Shown one piece after another: positions 51,705-59,913 of a DNA stretch of 64,000 bases. The position numbers were made by a program, and so were the translations under genes. How positions within the stretch are numbered: position 1 is the stretch's first letter; every line of letters begins with the position of its first letter. Under the pieces are notes generated by a model. It saw only the letters and a program-made list of their open reading frames with translations, was not told the DNA's origin and searched no databases. Source of the stretch: Spongiactinospora sp. TRM90649 (lineage in GTDB: Bacteria; Actinomycetota; Actinomycetes; Streptosporangiales; Streptosporangiaceae); contig NZ_JARLTC010000032.1 in assembly GCF_029382225.1 (NCBI RefSeq), forward strand, positions 92,250-156,249, in the 5' to 3' direction.

Positions 51705-52776
51705 CCGCCGACTGGTTCGACTCCCACGAGGTGTAGAGACGCACGCGCACCACGTACTCGCGGCCCTTGAACAGCCGGACCTTCAGCTCGGCGTTGCGCG
51801 GCTGGCCGGCGTCGTCGTCGCCCGCGAGGTAGCGCAGCTCGCCGTCCACCTCCTCGAACAGGACGGTCACCGTGTCGGCCGGGCCGAACGAGCGGACCGT
51901 GTACTCGCGGGTGGCGTCGGGCCGGATGCGGTAGTCGGCCTGCTGCCCGGCGTTCAGCGACAGCGGCCTGGACTCGAACGGCTTGAGCGTCGGGTAGTCC
52001 GCCGAGTCCATCGCCGGATACCACTCGCGGATGTAGGCCGCGTCGAGGGAGGAGATCGTCCCCGGCGGGCTGATGCCGCTCACCCCGAACTCGGCGGGGG
52101 TGAGGATCAGGCCGGGCCGGAACGGGTAGTGCATGATCGAGGTGGCGTCCCAGGTCGAGCCGGAGACCCCCTCCAGCTTCCTGATGATGTTGTTGAACGT
52201 CTTCTCCCTGTCCCAGAAGTTGGGCGGGCCGCCGAGTTCGGCGTAAACGGCCTCCTCGTCCCAGACGATCCCGGCGAAGGGGTTCTGGTGCTCGTGCATC
52301 ATGCCGAGCGTGTGGCCGATCTCGTGCAGCGCGGTGCGCCGCGCGCCGGGCGTGGTCAGGTCCCAGCCGAAGTTCATGGTGCGCTCGCCGACGCCGATGC
52401 CGAGGACATCGCGGCCCACGTAGGACCAGGAGCCCTCGCCGCGCGCGAACCCGATCCTGACCTCCGCCTCCGAGCGGTCGAAGACCTCGATGAAGTCGAG
52501 CCCGATGCCGAGGCCCTTCCACTCGGCGAAGCTCTCGCGGACGGCGTCCTGCTGCTCCTTGCCGCCGACCCACGTCACGAACTCGGCGCCGTCGGAGGTG
52601 ACCGTCCGGGAGCCGTCGGACTCGCCGTCGAAGAAGTAGTAGCGCAGCGTGGTGCCGTTCACCCACTTGTTGCCCAGGAGGATGATCGCGTCCATCCGGT
52701 TCCTGGACAGCCCGGCCGGTACGACGCGGGCGGGGGTGGGCGGCAGCCCGCAGAGCGCCACCGTGGTGTCTGGCAT
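51691..52776 (-). CDS. Astacin-like zinc metallopeptidase without a signal peptide
   Basis: 361 residues. The metzincin motif HEIGHTLGMMHEHQNP starts at His151, with Glu152 as catalytic base and His155 and His161 as further zinc ligands, and the Met-turn SIMHY follows with the Tyr ligand typical of astacins. A C-terminal beta domain of about 110 residues (ADYRIRPDATREYTVRSFG, LKVRLFKGREYVVRVRL) resembles a pre-peptidase C-terminal domain. No signal peptide, propeptide or membrane segment is seen. GGAGG lies 5 nt before ATG 52776. Its last 14 nt overlap the permease remnant. Confidence 0.9.
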   Translation of the reverse strand: MPDTTVALCGLPPTPARVVPAGLSRNRMDAIILLGNKWVNGTTLRYYFFDGESDGSRTVTSDGAEFVTWVGGKEQQDAVRESFAEWKGLGIGLDFIEVFDRSEAEVRIGFARGEGSWSYVGRDVLGIGVGERTMNFGWDLTTPGARRTALHEIGHTLGMMHEHQNPFAGIVWDEEAVYAELGGPPNFWDREKTFNNIIRKLEGVSGSTWDATSIMHYPFRPGLILTPAEFGVSGISPPGTISSLDAAYIREWYPAMDSADYPTLKPFESRPLSLNAGQQADYRIRPDATREYTVRSFGPADTVTVLFEEVDGELRYLAGDDDAGQPRNAELKVRLFKGREYVVRVRLYTSWESNQSAVMYW

Positions 52777-52907
52777 GAGGTCCTCCAAAGTAGCCGTGCG
52801 TCCGCATCGACTCTCTGCCTGTGACGGCGCCCGCGCCTGAGTACCCCGCTACTCAAGCCCACCCGTTCCGGGGGAACAGCCGTGAAAGCGGCGGGGTTGA
52901 CCCGGAC

Positions 52908-53639
52908 ATGGAGCCTGTGCAGCGAGGCCGGGTACGGCTTGAGCCGACGGCCAAGAGGGTGCGTGCCTACCTGAACGGGCGCCCGGTGGCCGACACCGTG
53001 CGCGCGCTGATGGTGTGGGAGAGTCCGCACTATCCGACGTACTACATCCCCCTCGAAGACCTGGAGGAGGGCCTGCTGGAGCCGGACGGCGAGACCCGGC
53101 ACTCACCGAGCCGGGGCGAGGGCGCGGTCCACTCGGTGGACGGCAAGAAGGGCGCGGCGCTCGTATACGCCGAATCGCCGATCGAGCGGCTGCGCGACCG
53201 GGTGCGCCTGGACTGGGACGCCATGGACGCCTGGTTCGAGGAGGACGTGGAGGTCTTCGTGCACGCCCGCGACCCGTACACGCGGGTGGACGTGCTGGAG
53301 AGCTCCCGCCACGTCAGGGTGGAGGTGGGCGGCGTCACGGTGGCCGACTCGCACCACCCGAAGATCCTGTTCGAGACGGGTCTACCCGCCCGCTACTACC
53401 TGCCCAAGACCGACATCAGGCTCGACCTGCTGGAGCCCACGGACACCGTCACCCGGTGCCCGTACAAGGGGTGGGCGGAGTACTGGTCGGTGGCCGGGGA
53501 GAAGGACCTGGCCTGGTCGTACCGCACTCCGCTGCGTGAGAGCGGGGAGGTCGCCGGGCTGGTCTCCTTCTACAACGAGAAGGTGGACATCTACCTCGAC
53601 GGCGTGCTCCAGGAGCGTCCGAAGACGCCCTTCAGTTGA
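52908..53639 (+). CDS. Double DUF427-domain protein
   Basis: 243 residues holding two DUF427 units. Each has the pattern KRVRAYLNGRPVADTVRA ... WESPHYPTYYIPLEDL or SSRHVRVEVGGVTVADS ... LFETGLPARYYLPKTD, then CPYKGWAEYW. DUF427 is a small beta-barrel of unknown function common in actinobacteria and fungi. ATG 52908 gives the usual domain start; an in-frame ATG at 52821 would add an unlikely Pro-rich leader. Confidence 0.85.
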   Translation: MEPVQRGRVRLEPTAKRVRAYLNGRPVADTVRALMVWESPHYPTYYIPLEDLEEGLLEPDGETRHSPSRGEGAVHSVDGKKGAALVYAESPIERLRDRVRLDWDAMDAWFEEDVEVFVHARDPYTRVDVLESSRHVRVEVGGVTVADSHHPKILFETGLPARYYLPKTDIRLDLLEPTDTVTRCPYKGWAEYWSVAGEKDLAWSYRTPLRESGEVAGLVSFYNEKVDIYLDGVLQERPKTPFS

Positions 53640-53641
53640 TC

Positions 53642-53740
53642 TCAGTAGGGCAGGACGCGCCCTGACGGAGTACGGAGGTCGAGAGGGCGTTCCGTGAACG
53701 CCGGCCGCGGACGCCGCGGGACCACGCGAATTCTCTTCAT
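53642..53740 (-). CDS. 32-residue basic peptide gene
   Basis: MKRIRVVPRRPRPAFTERPL, then LDLRTPSGRVLPY. It has an excellent ribosome site (GAGGAG, 6 nt before ATG 53740) and begins 123 nt after the stop of the Trp-rich 98-residue gene on the same strand. Its 3' end meets the DUF427 stop 2 nt away. Two Arg/Pro-rich halves and a C-terminal Tyr suggest a structured or DNA/RNA-binding peptide; it could also be a signalling peptide. I do not recognise it. Confidence 0.6.
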   Translation of the reverse strand: MKRIRVVPRRPRPAFTERPLDLRTPSGRVLPY

Positions 53741-53863
53741 CCCTGACTCCTCTCGGAGGGCCGGCACTGTTCGGTTACCCGTCCGGGCTCGATATATGTC
53801 ACCGCACATGTCACCGCCGCGAGGATGTACGGCCCGGCCCCCCGGCCGGGCCGTACGCACCCC

Positions 53864-54160
53864 CTAGCGGCGGATCACGTGCAGTACGCTGGCGATCCGC
53901 TCGGCGGCGGTGGTGACGTCCTCCGCCTGCCCGATCCTGCCGGCCCAGGAGAGCCAGAACCACCATTCGCCATCGCTCTCATGCGCGGCGAACACATCCT
54001 CGGACCTGGCGGGGGCCATCGGGTTGATCACATGCAGCCGGGGAAACAGGCCCGTCCGCGACTTCAGTTCGACCTGGAAGGCATGCGCCTCCAGTTGCAG
54101 CGCCAGCCGCTGAAGATGATCTATCGCGTCGGCGCTGACGAGTGGGCCGTCTGCCCTCAT
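53864..54160 (-). CDS. 98-residue Trp-rich protein of the XRE-associated actinobacterial type
   Basis: The order is ADAIDHLQRLALQLEAHAFQVE, then PRLHVINPMAPARSEDVF and the distinctive DGEWWFWLSWAGRIG, then DVTTAAERIASVLHVIR. Proteins of this size with a WWFxxSW core and a final helix commonly sit beside XRE-family regulators in Streptosporangiaceae and Streptomyces. AGGAG lies 8 nt before ATG 54160. Divergent from the XRE gene with a 245-nt spacer. Function unknown; a small partner of the regulator is the simplest reading. Confidence 0.8.
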   Translation of the reverse strand: MRADGPLVSADAIDHLQRLALQLEAHAFQVELKSRTGLFPRLHVINPMAPARSEDVFAAHESDGEWWFWLSWAGRIGQAEDVTTAAERIASVLHVIRR

Positions 54161-54405
54161 GCCGATCACTCCTGCCTGGCGTAGGAGGGTTTGCTACCAG
54201 TGCAGGGTGCGTCTCCATGCGGTACGACGGCAATCGTCTAAGTTCCGCGTGTTCGTTGGAAGTACCCGGAAAAGACTGGGGAATCCGTGGAAAATACGCG
54301 ATTCTGGGGAACAGAGAGCACATGACCGATAGTGGCGTGGTGCGCCACGATTAACATCGGTGAAACATCGTGCGAAACATCAGGGCGAGCGGTGGAGGGC
54401 GGGCC

Positions 54406-55866
54406 ATGGCCCGAGGGGAACATTCACCGGCGTGCGCGCGTCGCTGGCGGGAGCAGGCCGGAACCCGTCAGTGGACCCCGTGGCAGACCGCGCAGGCGAT
54501 CCACGGCTGCTGCGGGGTGAGCCTGCTCAAGGCGCACCGCCTGGCCCGGGGATGGTCCGCGCGCCAGGCGATCCAGGAACTGGAGGACCTCTGCGCCCAG
54601 CACGGCCTCGGCGAGCCGAGGGCCAGCATCGACCTGCTCAACGCCTGGGAGAACAACCGGGCGCGGCCCCGCCCCCAGACCATCGACCTGCTGGCCAGGC
54701 TCTACCGGGCCAACGCCGTACGGCTCGGGCTGTCCGGCGACTACTGCGAGGAGCCCGGCGACGGCGGGGTCGTGGTGGTCCCCTCCGGCGAGGAGCGCCA
54801 CGAGCCGCACACCCGCTGGTACGGCGAGCGCGACGACACCGAGCGCCGCGCGCTCTTCCACCACGCGCTGCTGGTCGCGGGCCCCGGCATGAACGGGCGG
54901 ATGCTGGCCGAGGTGGAGCGCACCAGGCAGGACCTCGACCGCACGCTCGCCACCACGTCCGTCACCGAGGACCAGCTCGACATGCTGGACGAGCAGGTGA
55001 TCCGCTACCGCCGCGAGTACATCACCAACGCGCCGCTGCCGATGCTCTACCGGCTGATGCTGGAGCTGACCGACGTGCGCAGGCTGGCCGAGGCGCGCCA
55101 GCCCGCCGTCGCCCAGCGCCGCCTGCTGAACGCCACCACCATGCTCGCGCTGCTGTCGGCGGACGCCCTGATGAAGCTCGGCGACACCCGTCAGGCCCAC
55201 GCCTGGTACGGCAGCGCCCGCACCGCCTCCGACGACATGGGCGACGTGCGGCTGCGCGCCCTGGTCCGCGCCCAGCAGGCCATGCTGCCGTACTACTACG
55301 GCGACCCCGGCGAGACCGTCAGGCTCGCCCGTGAGGCGCGGATGTTAGCCGGCTCCGCCCCCAGCTCACCGGCCGCGCTCGGCGCCGCCGCAGAGGCCAG
55401 GGCGCTGGCCAGGCTGGGCGAGCACAAGGCGGCCAGGACCGCGCTGGCCGAGGCCGAGCGCATCTTCTCCCGGATGCCCAGGGAGGGCGGCGACCACCTG
55501 GCCTTCCACTTCTCCGAACGACGACTTCGCTTCTACCGCACCTGCACGCTGATCGAGCTGGGGGAGGCGGGCCAGATGGACGACTGGGAATCGGGCGCGA
55601 GCGGGCCGTACACGATCGACCCCGCGCTGATCATGCTGGACCAGGCCATCCGGCTGGCCCGGGAGGGGCAGGTCCACGACGCCTGCGGGCTCGCCGAGAA
55701 GGCCCTGGCGAACGTCCCGCCCGAGCACCGCACCTCGATCGTGGTGATCAGGGCCAGGGCCCTGCTCGCCGCCGTCCCGCCCGCGCAGCGCGGGCTCTCC
55801 TCGGTGCGCCACCTCAACGCCATGATCGACGGCGCCGCCCCGCAGCTCGCGCTGGAGTGCCGATGA
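54406..55866 (+). CDS. XRE-family regulator with helical-repeat C-terminus
   Basis: 486 residues. The N-terminal helix-turn-helix region (about 10-115) has WSARQAIQELEDLCAQHG, SIDLLNAWENNRARPRPQTIDLLARLYR, ending LGLSGDY. The rest (about 150-486) is helical and TPR-like (LNATTMLALLSADALMKLGDTRQAHAWYGSA and later RLGEHKAARTALAEAE), as in peptide- or metabolite-sensing regulators. ATG 54406 has GGAGGGC ahead and lies in a GGGCCATGGCCC palindrome. The phosphotransferase start overlaps the stop (ATGA). Confidence 0.85.
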   Translation: MARGEHSPACARRWREQAGTRQWTPWQTAQAIHGCCGVSLLKAHRLARGWSARQAIQELEDLCAQHGLGEPRASIDLLNAWENNRARPRPQTIDLLARLYRANAVRLGLSGDYCEEPGDGGVVVVPSGEERHEPHTRWYGERDDTERRALFHHALLVAGPGMNGRMLAEVERTRQDLDRTLATTSVTEDQLDMLDEQVIRYRREYITNAPLPMLYRLMLELTDVRRLAEARQPAVAQRRLLNATTMLALLSADALMKLGDTRQAHAWYGSARTASDDMGDVRLRALVRAQQAMLPYYYGDPGETVRLAREARMLAGSAPSSPAALGAAAEARALARLGEHKAARTALAEAERIFSRMPREGGDHLAFHFSERRLRFYRTCTLIELGEAGQMDDWESGASGPYTIDPALIMLDQAIRLAREGQVHDACGLAEKALANVPPEHRTSIVVIRARALLAAVPPAQRGLSSVRHLNAMIDGAAPQLALECR

Positions 55867-56792
55867 CGCCTGTGACCTCGCCCGAGCGCAACAGCCTGGC
55901 CGAGGAGGCGACCGCCGTGCTCCGCGAGGTCTGCCGGAAGACGGGGCTCGACGCCGAGGGGGCCCACCTGATGCGGGTGCGCAGCAACGCGGTGTTCAAG
56001 CTGCGCGGCGAGATCGTGGTGCGGATCGCCACCGCCCCCGACGCCCTCACCCGCACGCCCGTGGTGCTGGCCGTGGCCCGGTGGCTGGCCGAGCGCGGCT
56101 TCCCGAGCGTACGGCCCGCCGACGAGCTGGGCGACCAGCCGGTGGTGCAGTCCGGCCGGGTGGTCACCTTCTGGCGTTACGTGCCCGCGAGCGGCCGGCC
56201 GACCACCACCGAGCTGGGCCGCATCCTGCGCGACCTGCACCGGTTGCCCGTCCCGCCGTTCGCGCTCAAGCGGCTCGCCGACCCGCTGGCCGACATCCGC
56301 AGGACCGTGGAGCGCGCCGCCGCCGACGAGGCGGGCGTGCTCACCCCCCGCCAGCGCGACTGGCTGCGCCACCGGGTGGCCGAGCTGACCGCCCGCTGGG
56401 ACGACCTGGACGACATCGGGCCGCACGTGCTGCTGCACGGCGACGCCTGGATCGACAACCTGCTGCGCCACGCGGACGGGCACGTGGTGCTGTGCGACTG
56501 GGACGGCGTGGCCGTCGGCCCGCGCCAGTGGGACCTGGTGCACACCTACCACGGCCAGCGCAGGTTCGGCCTGACCGCCGGGGACGTGGACGCGTTCGCC
56601 GCCGCCTACGGCCGCGACCTGCGCGCCTGGCCCGGCTACTCCACGCTGATGGAGATCAGGGACATGTACGCCGTCGGCATCCACATCCGCAACGCGGCCG
56701 GCGACCCGTTCTCCCGCCGGGAGCTGCCCCGGCGTCTCGACTCGCTCACCAAGGGCGACGGGCACGCCAGGTGGTACATGTCGCCCGCGTAG
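55863..56792 (+). CDS. Aminoglycoside-phosphotransferase-fold protein coupled to XRE regulator
   Basis: 309 residues. The catalytic loop LLHGDAWIDNLLR and LCDWDGVAVGPRQWDLVHTYHG contain the Asp/Asn and metal Asp of the APH fold, and the N-terminal NAVFKLRGEIVVRIA holds a plausible ATP strand. ATG 55863 overlaps the XRE stop by 4 nt. Such XRE-APH pairs are common in actinobacteria; the substrate is a small alcohol or sugar rather than proven antibiotic. Confidence 0.87.
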   Translation: MTPVTSPERNSLAEEATAVLREVCRKTGLDAEGAHLMRVRSNAVFKLRGEIVVRIATAPDALTRTPVVLAVARWLAERGFPSVRPADELGDQPVVQSGRVVTFWRYVPASGRPTTTELGRILRDLHRLPVPPFALKRLADPLADIRRTVERAAADEAGVLTPRQRDWLRHRVAELTARWDDLDDIGPHVLLHGDAWIDNLLRHADGHVVLCDWDGVAVGPRQWDLVHTYHGQRRFGLTAGDVDAFAAAYGRDLRAWPGYSTLMEIRDMYAVGIHIRNAAGDPFSRRELPRRLDSLTKGDGHARWYMSPA

Positions 56793-56802
56793 TGTTGGGC
56801 TC

Positions 56803-57543
56803 GTGAGCAAGAGCGTCGCGGCGAAGGTGTCCGAGGTGCTCGGCGCCTTCCTGCCGGGCGACGTACGCCTGTCCCTCACCGAGATCTGCCGCCGGGCGGA
56901 CGTGCCGCTGACCACCGGCCACCGGCTCGTCCGCGAGCTGACCGCGAGCGGTTTCCTGGAGCGGCTGCCCGAGGGGTCCTACCGGGTGGGGCGGCGGCTG
57001 TGGCGGATCGGCGCCCAGGCCGCCGAACTGCGCGAGCTGCGTGAGCTGGCGCTGCCGTACATGGCCGACCTGTACGCCGCGACCAGGGAGAACGTGCAGC
57101 TAGCGGTGCTGACCGGCGACCGCGTGCTGTGCCTGGAGCGGTTGCGCGGGCCGCACTCGGTGCCGGTGTTCTCGCGGGTGGCGGGCGAGCTGCCGCTGCA
57201 CGCGACCGGGGTGGGCAAGGTGCTGCTCGCCTTCGCCGAGGAGGAGCTCGTGGAGCGGGTGATGGCCGGGCCGCTGGCCGCCGTCACCGCGAACACGGTC
57301 ACCGATCCCGCCCGGCTGCGCGCCGAACTGGCCGAGATCCGCCGCACCGGGGTGGCCCACACCCAGGAGGAGATGTCGATCGGCACGCTGTCGGCGGCGG
57401 CACCGGTGCGCGGCAGGGGCGAGCGGGTGGTGGCCGCGCTGTCCGTCGTGGTCTGGCGGCACAGCGCCGACCTGCGGCGGCTCGACCCCGCCGTGTCGCG
57501 TGCGGCGAACGCGCTTTCCCGCGATCTGGCGGGCAACTCTTGA
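56803..57543 (+). CDS. IclR-family regulator of the 4-hydroxybenzoate/protocatechuate genes
   Basis: 246 residues. A winged HTH (about 8-65: LSLTEICRRADVPLTTGHRLVRELTASGFL) and the IclR effector domain with LPLHATGVGKVLLAF and TGVAHTQEEMSIGTLSAAAPVRG. GTG 56803 follows the phosphotransferase by 10 nt. It precedes pobA by 67 nt, in which a perfect palindrome lies, so it probably represses or activates pobA-pcaHG in response to an aromatic acid. Confidence 0.9.
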   Translation: MSKSVAAKVSEVLGAFLPGDVRLSLTEICRRADVPLTTGHRLVRELTASGFLERLPEGSYRVGRRLWRIGAQAAELRELRELALPYMADLYAATRENVQLAVLTGDRVLCLERLRGPHSVPVFSRVAGELPLHATGVGKVLLAFAEEELVERVMAGPLAAVTANTVTDPARLRAELAEIRRTGVAHTQEEMSIGTLSAAAPVRGRGERVVAALSVVVWRHSADLRRLDPAVSRAANALSRDLAGNS

Positions 57544-57548
57544 GCTGG

Positions 57549-57571
57549 GGTCTTCCGCTCAGCGGAAGACC
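57549..57571. promoter_or_regulatory. Perfect palindrome before pobA (likely IclR operator)
   Basis: Arms GGTCTTCCGCT and AGCGGAAGACC flank one C. The core TTCCGC-GCGGAA is of the kind bound by IclR-family proteins. It lies between the IclR stop and pobA. Confidence 0.85.
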
Positions 57572-57610
57572 ACCGGGTGCGACCTTGATCGGACAGAGCA
57601 TGCTCGTCTC

Positions 57611-58780
57611 ATGCGAACACAGGTCGGGATCGTCGGCGGCGGTCCGGCGGGATTGCTGCTGTCCCATCTTCTCGCCCTGCGCGGCATCGACTCGGTGGTG
57701 CTCGAACTGCGGAGCAGGGAGTACTGCGAGCGCCGGGTCCGCGCGGGCGTGCTGGAGCAGGGAACCGTCGACGTCCTCACCGCGGCGGGCGTCGGGGAGC
57801 GGCTGCGCCGGGAGGGACTGCCGCACGACGGCATCGAGCTACGGTACGGCGGCGGCACCCACCGCATCGCCTTCGAGAAGCTGGTGCCGGGCAGGAACAT
57901 CACCGTCTATGGGCAACAGGAGGTCGTCAAAGACCTGATCGAGGCCAGGCTGGCCGCCGAAGGGAAGATCCACTTCGAGGTGGACGACGTCCGGGTCCAC
58001 GACCTGGACGGCTCGCCGTACATCACCTACGGCGACGGGCAGCGGCTGGACTGCGACGTGATCGCCGGATGCGACGGCTTCCACGGCGTGACCCGCGCGT
58101 CGATCCCCGAGGACGCGCTGACCACCTTCCAGCGCGACTACCCCTTCGCCTGGCTTGGCGTGCTGGCCCGGGTGCCTCCGTCCGCCGAGGAGCTCATCTA
58201 CGCCAGGACCCCCAAGGGCTTCGCGCTGCACAGCATGCGCTCGCCCGAGGTCAGCCGCTTCTACCTGCAGGTCCCGACGGACACGCGGGAGGAGGACTGG
58301 CCGGACGAGCGGATCTGGGCCGAGCTGAAGGAGCGGCTGTCCACCGTCCCCGGCTTCACCCTGCACACGGGCCCGATCCTGGAGAAGTCGGTCACCCCGA
58401 TGCGCTCGTTCGTCACCGAGCCGATGCGCCACGGCAAGCTCTTCCTGGCCGGCGACGCCGCCCACATCGTGCCGCCCACCGGGGCCAAGGGCCTCAACCT
58501 GGCGGTCGCCGACGTGACCGTGCTGACCGACGCCCTGGCGCACTGGTACGCCACCGGCGAGACCGGCCTCCTCGACTCCTACTCCGCCACCTGCCTGCGG
58601 CGGGTCTGGCGGGCCCAGCACTTCTCCTGGTGGATGACCCACCTGCTGCACACCTTCGACGACGAGGACGCCTACGGCGAACGGCTGCAGACCTCGTACC
58701 TGGACTACGTGACCTCGTCGGAGGCGGCGGCGACCACGCTTGCCGAGAACTACGTGGGGATGGCCCTGGGCCGCCTCTGA
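57611..58780 (+). CDS. pobA: 4-hydroxybenzoate 3-monooxygenase
   Basis: 389 residues, close to the 394 of Pseudomonas PobA. An FAD-dependent class-A monooxygenase that makes protocatechuate from 4-hydroxybenzoate, O2 and NAD(P)H. It has VGIVGGGPAGLLLSH (dinucleotide fold), RVRAGVLEQGTVDVL, the DG motif in IAGCDGFHG and GDAAHIVPPTGAKGLNLA. The start at ATG 57611 places the palindrome in the leader. pcaH follows 17 nt downstream. Confidence 0.95.
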   Translation: MRTQVGIVGGGPAGLLLSHLLALRGIDSVVLELRSREYCERRVRAGVLEQGTVDVLTAAGVGERLRREGLPHDGIELRYGGGTHRIAFEKLVPGRNITVYGQQEVVKDLIEARLAAEGKIHFEVDDVRVHDLDGSPYITYGDGQRLDCDVIAGCDGFHGVTRASIPEDALTTFQRDYPFAWLGVLARVPPSAEELIYARTPKGFALHSMRSPEVSRFYLQVPTDTREEDWPDERIWAELKERLSTVPGFTLHTGPILEKSVTPMRSFVTEPMRHGKLFLAGDAAHIVPPTGAKGLNLAVADVTVLTDALAHWYATGETGLLDSYSATCLRRVWRAQHFSWWMTHLLHTFDDEDAYGERLQTSYLDYVTSSEAAATTLAENYVGMALGRL

Positions 58781-58797
58781 ACATCTGGAGGACCGAC

Positions 58798-59454
58798 ATG
58801 AGAACCGACCCGCATCCGCCGTACCTGCACCCGGCCTACGCCAGCACGGTGCTGCGCGCGCCGGCGCTGCCGCTGGTGGAGGCCAAACTCGACCCCGAGG
58901 CCATCGAGCTGGTCGACCCCGTCTACGGGCACCGGGCCGTCGGCGAACTGGACAACGACCTGACCCTCGGGCACGACGGGGAGCCGCTCGGCGAGCGGAT
59001 CATCGTCACCGGCCGCCTGCTGGACGACGACGGGCGCGCCGTGCGCAACGCGCTGGTGGAGGTCTGGCAGGCAAACTCCGCCGGGCGCTACGCCCACCAG
59101 CGCGACCGGCACCCGGCGCCGCTGGACCCCAACTTCACCGGGTTCGGCCGCTGCCTGACCGACGACGAGGGCCGGTACCGGTTCGTCACGATCAAGCCGG
59201 GGGCCTACCCCTGGCGCAACCATCCCAACGCGTGGCGGCCCGCGCACATCCACTTCTCGGTGTTCGGCACCCAGTTCGCGCAGCGGCTGGTCACCCAGAT
59301 GTACTTCCCCGGCGACCCGCTGTTCGAGCACGACCCGATCATGGGGTCGGTGCCCGACCCGTCGCCGCTGGTGGCGCGGTTCGACCTGGAGACCACCCAG
59401 CCGGAGTGGGCGCTGGGCTATCAGTGGGACATCGTCATCAAGGGGGAGGCGTGA
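58798..59454 (+). CDS. pcaH: Protocatechuate 3,4-dioxygenase beta subunit
   Basis: 218 residues. Intradiol dioxygenase beta chain that binds the catalytic Fe3+ and opens protocatechuate to 3-carboxy-cis,cis-muconate. The iron ligands are present: Tyr98 (GRYAHQRD), Tyr137 (GAYPWRNHP), His150 and His152 (WRPAHIHFSVFG). GGAGG lies 7 nt before ATG 58798. The pcaG start overlaps its stop (TGATG). Confidence 0.95.
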   Translation: MRTDPHPPYLHPAYASTVLRAPALPLVEAKLDPEAIELVDPVYGHRAVGELDNDLTLGHDGEPLGERIIVTGRLLDDDGRAVRNALVEVWQANSAGRYAHQRDRHPAPLDPNFTGFGRCLTDDEGRYRFVTIKPGAYPWRNHPNAWRPAHIHFSVFGTQFAQRLVTQMYFPGDPLFEHDPIMGSVPDPSPLVARFDLETTQPEWALGYQWDIVIKGEA

Positions 59455-59894
59455 TGCGGACGCCGTCGCAGACCGTCGGACCGTTCTTCGGATACGCGCT
59501 GCCGTACCCGGAGGGCCCGTACACCGTGCCCGAGGATCACCCGGACGCGATCGAGGTGAGCGGCAGGGTCCTGGACGGCGCCGGCGAGCCGGTGCCGGAC
59601 GCGCTGCTGGAGATCTGCCAGCCGGGGATCTTCGGCCGCTCCCCGACCGACGACGACGGGCGCTACTTCTTCCGTACGGCCAGGCCCGACGCCTACATCC
59701 CGCTGCTGGTCTTCGCCCGCGGCCTGCTGAAGCCGGTGTGGACGCGGATCTACCTGGCCGACGGCGATCCCTTCCTGGCCTCCCTCGACGAGCCACGGCG
59801 CGCGACGCTCGTGGCCCGCCAGGAGGGCGAGGCGTCATACCGCTTCGACGTGCGCCTTCAGGGCGAAGGCGAGACGGTCTTCCTGTCGCTGTGA
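59454..59894 (+). CDS. pcaG: Protocatechuate 3,4-dioxygenase alpha subunit (short form)
   Basis: 146 residues against about 180-200 in most PcaG. It starts TPSQTVGPFFGYAL, the family N-terminus, and ends YRFDVRLQGEGETVFLSL, the family C-terminus, so both ends are kept. The missing part is the loop between DALLEICQPGIFGRSPTDDDGRY and the FARGLLKPVWTRIYLAD strand, where usual proteins have longer acceptor loops. The alpha chain carries no iron, so a shortened version may still assemble. An in-frame GTG at 59451 is an alternative start. Confidence 0.88.
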   Translation: MRTPSQTVGPFFGYALPYPEGPYTVPEDHPDAIEVSGRVLDGAGEPVPDALLEICQPGIFGRSPTDDDGRYFFRTARPDAYIPLLVFARGLLKPVWTRIYLADGDPFLASLDEPRRATLVARQEGEASYRFDVRLQGEGETVFLSL

Positions 59895-59913
59895 GAGGCG
59901 TTCGCCGCCGAGA

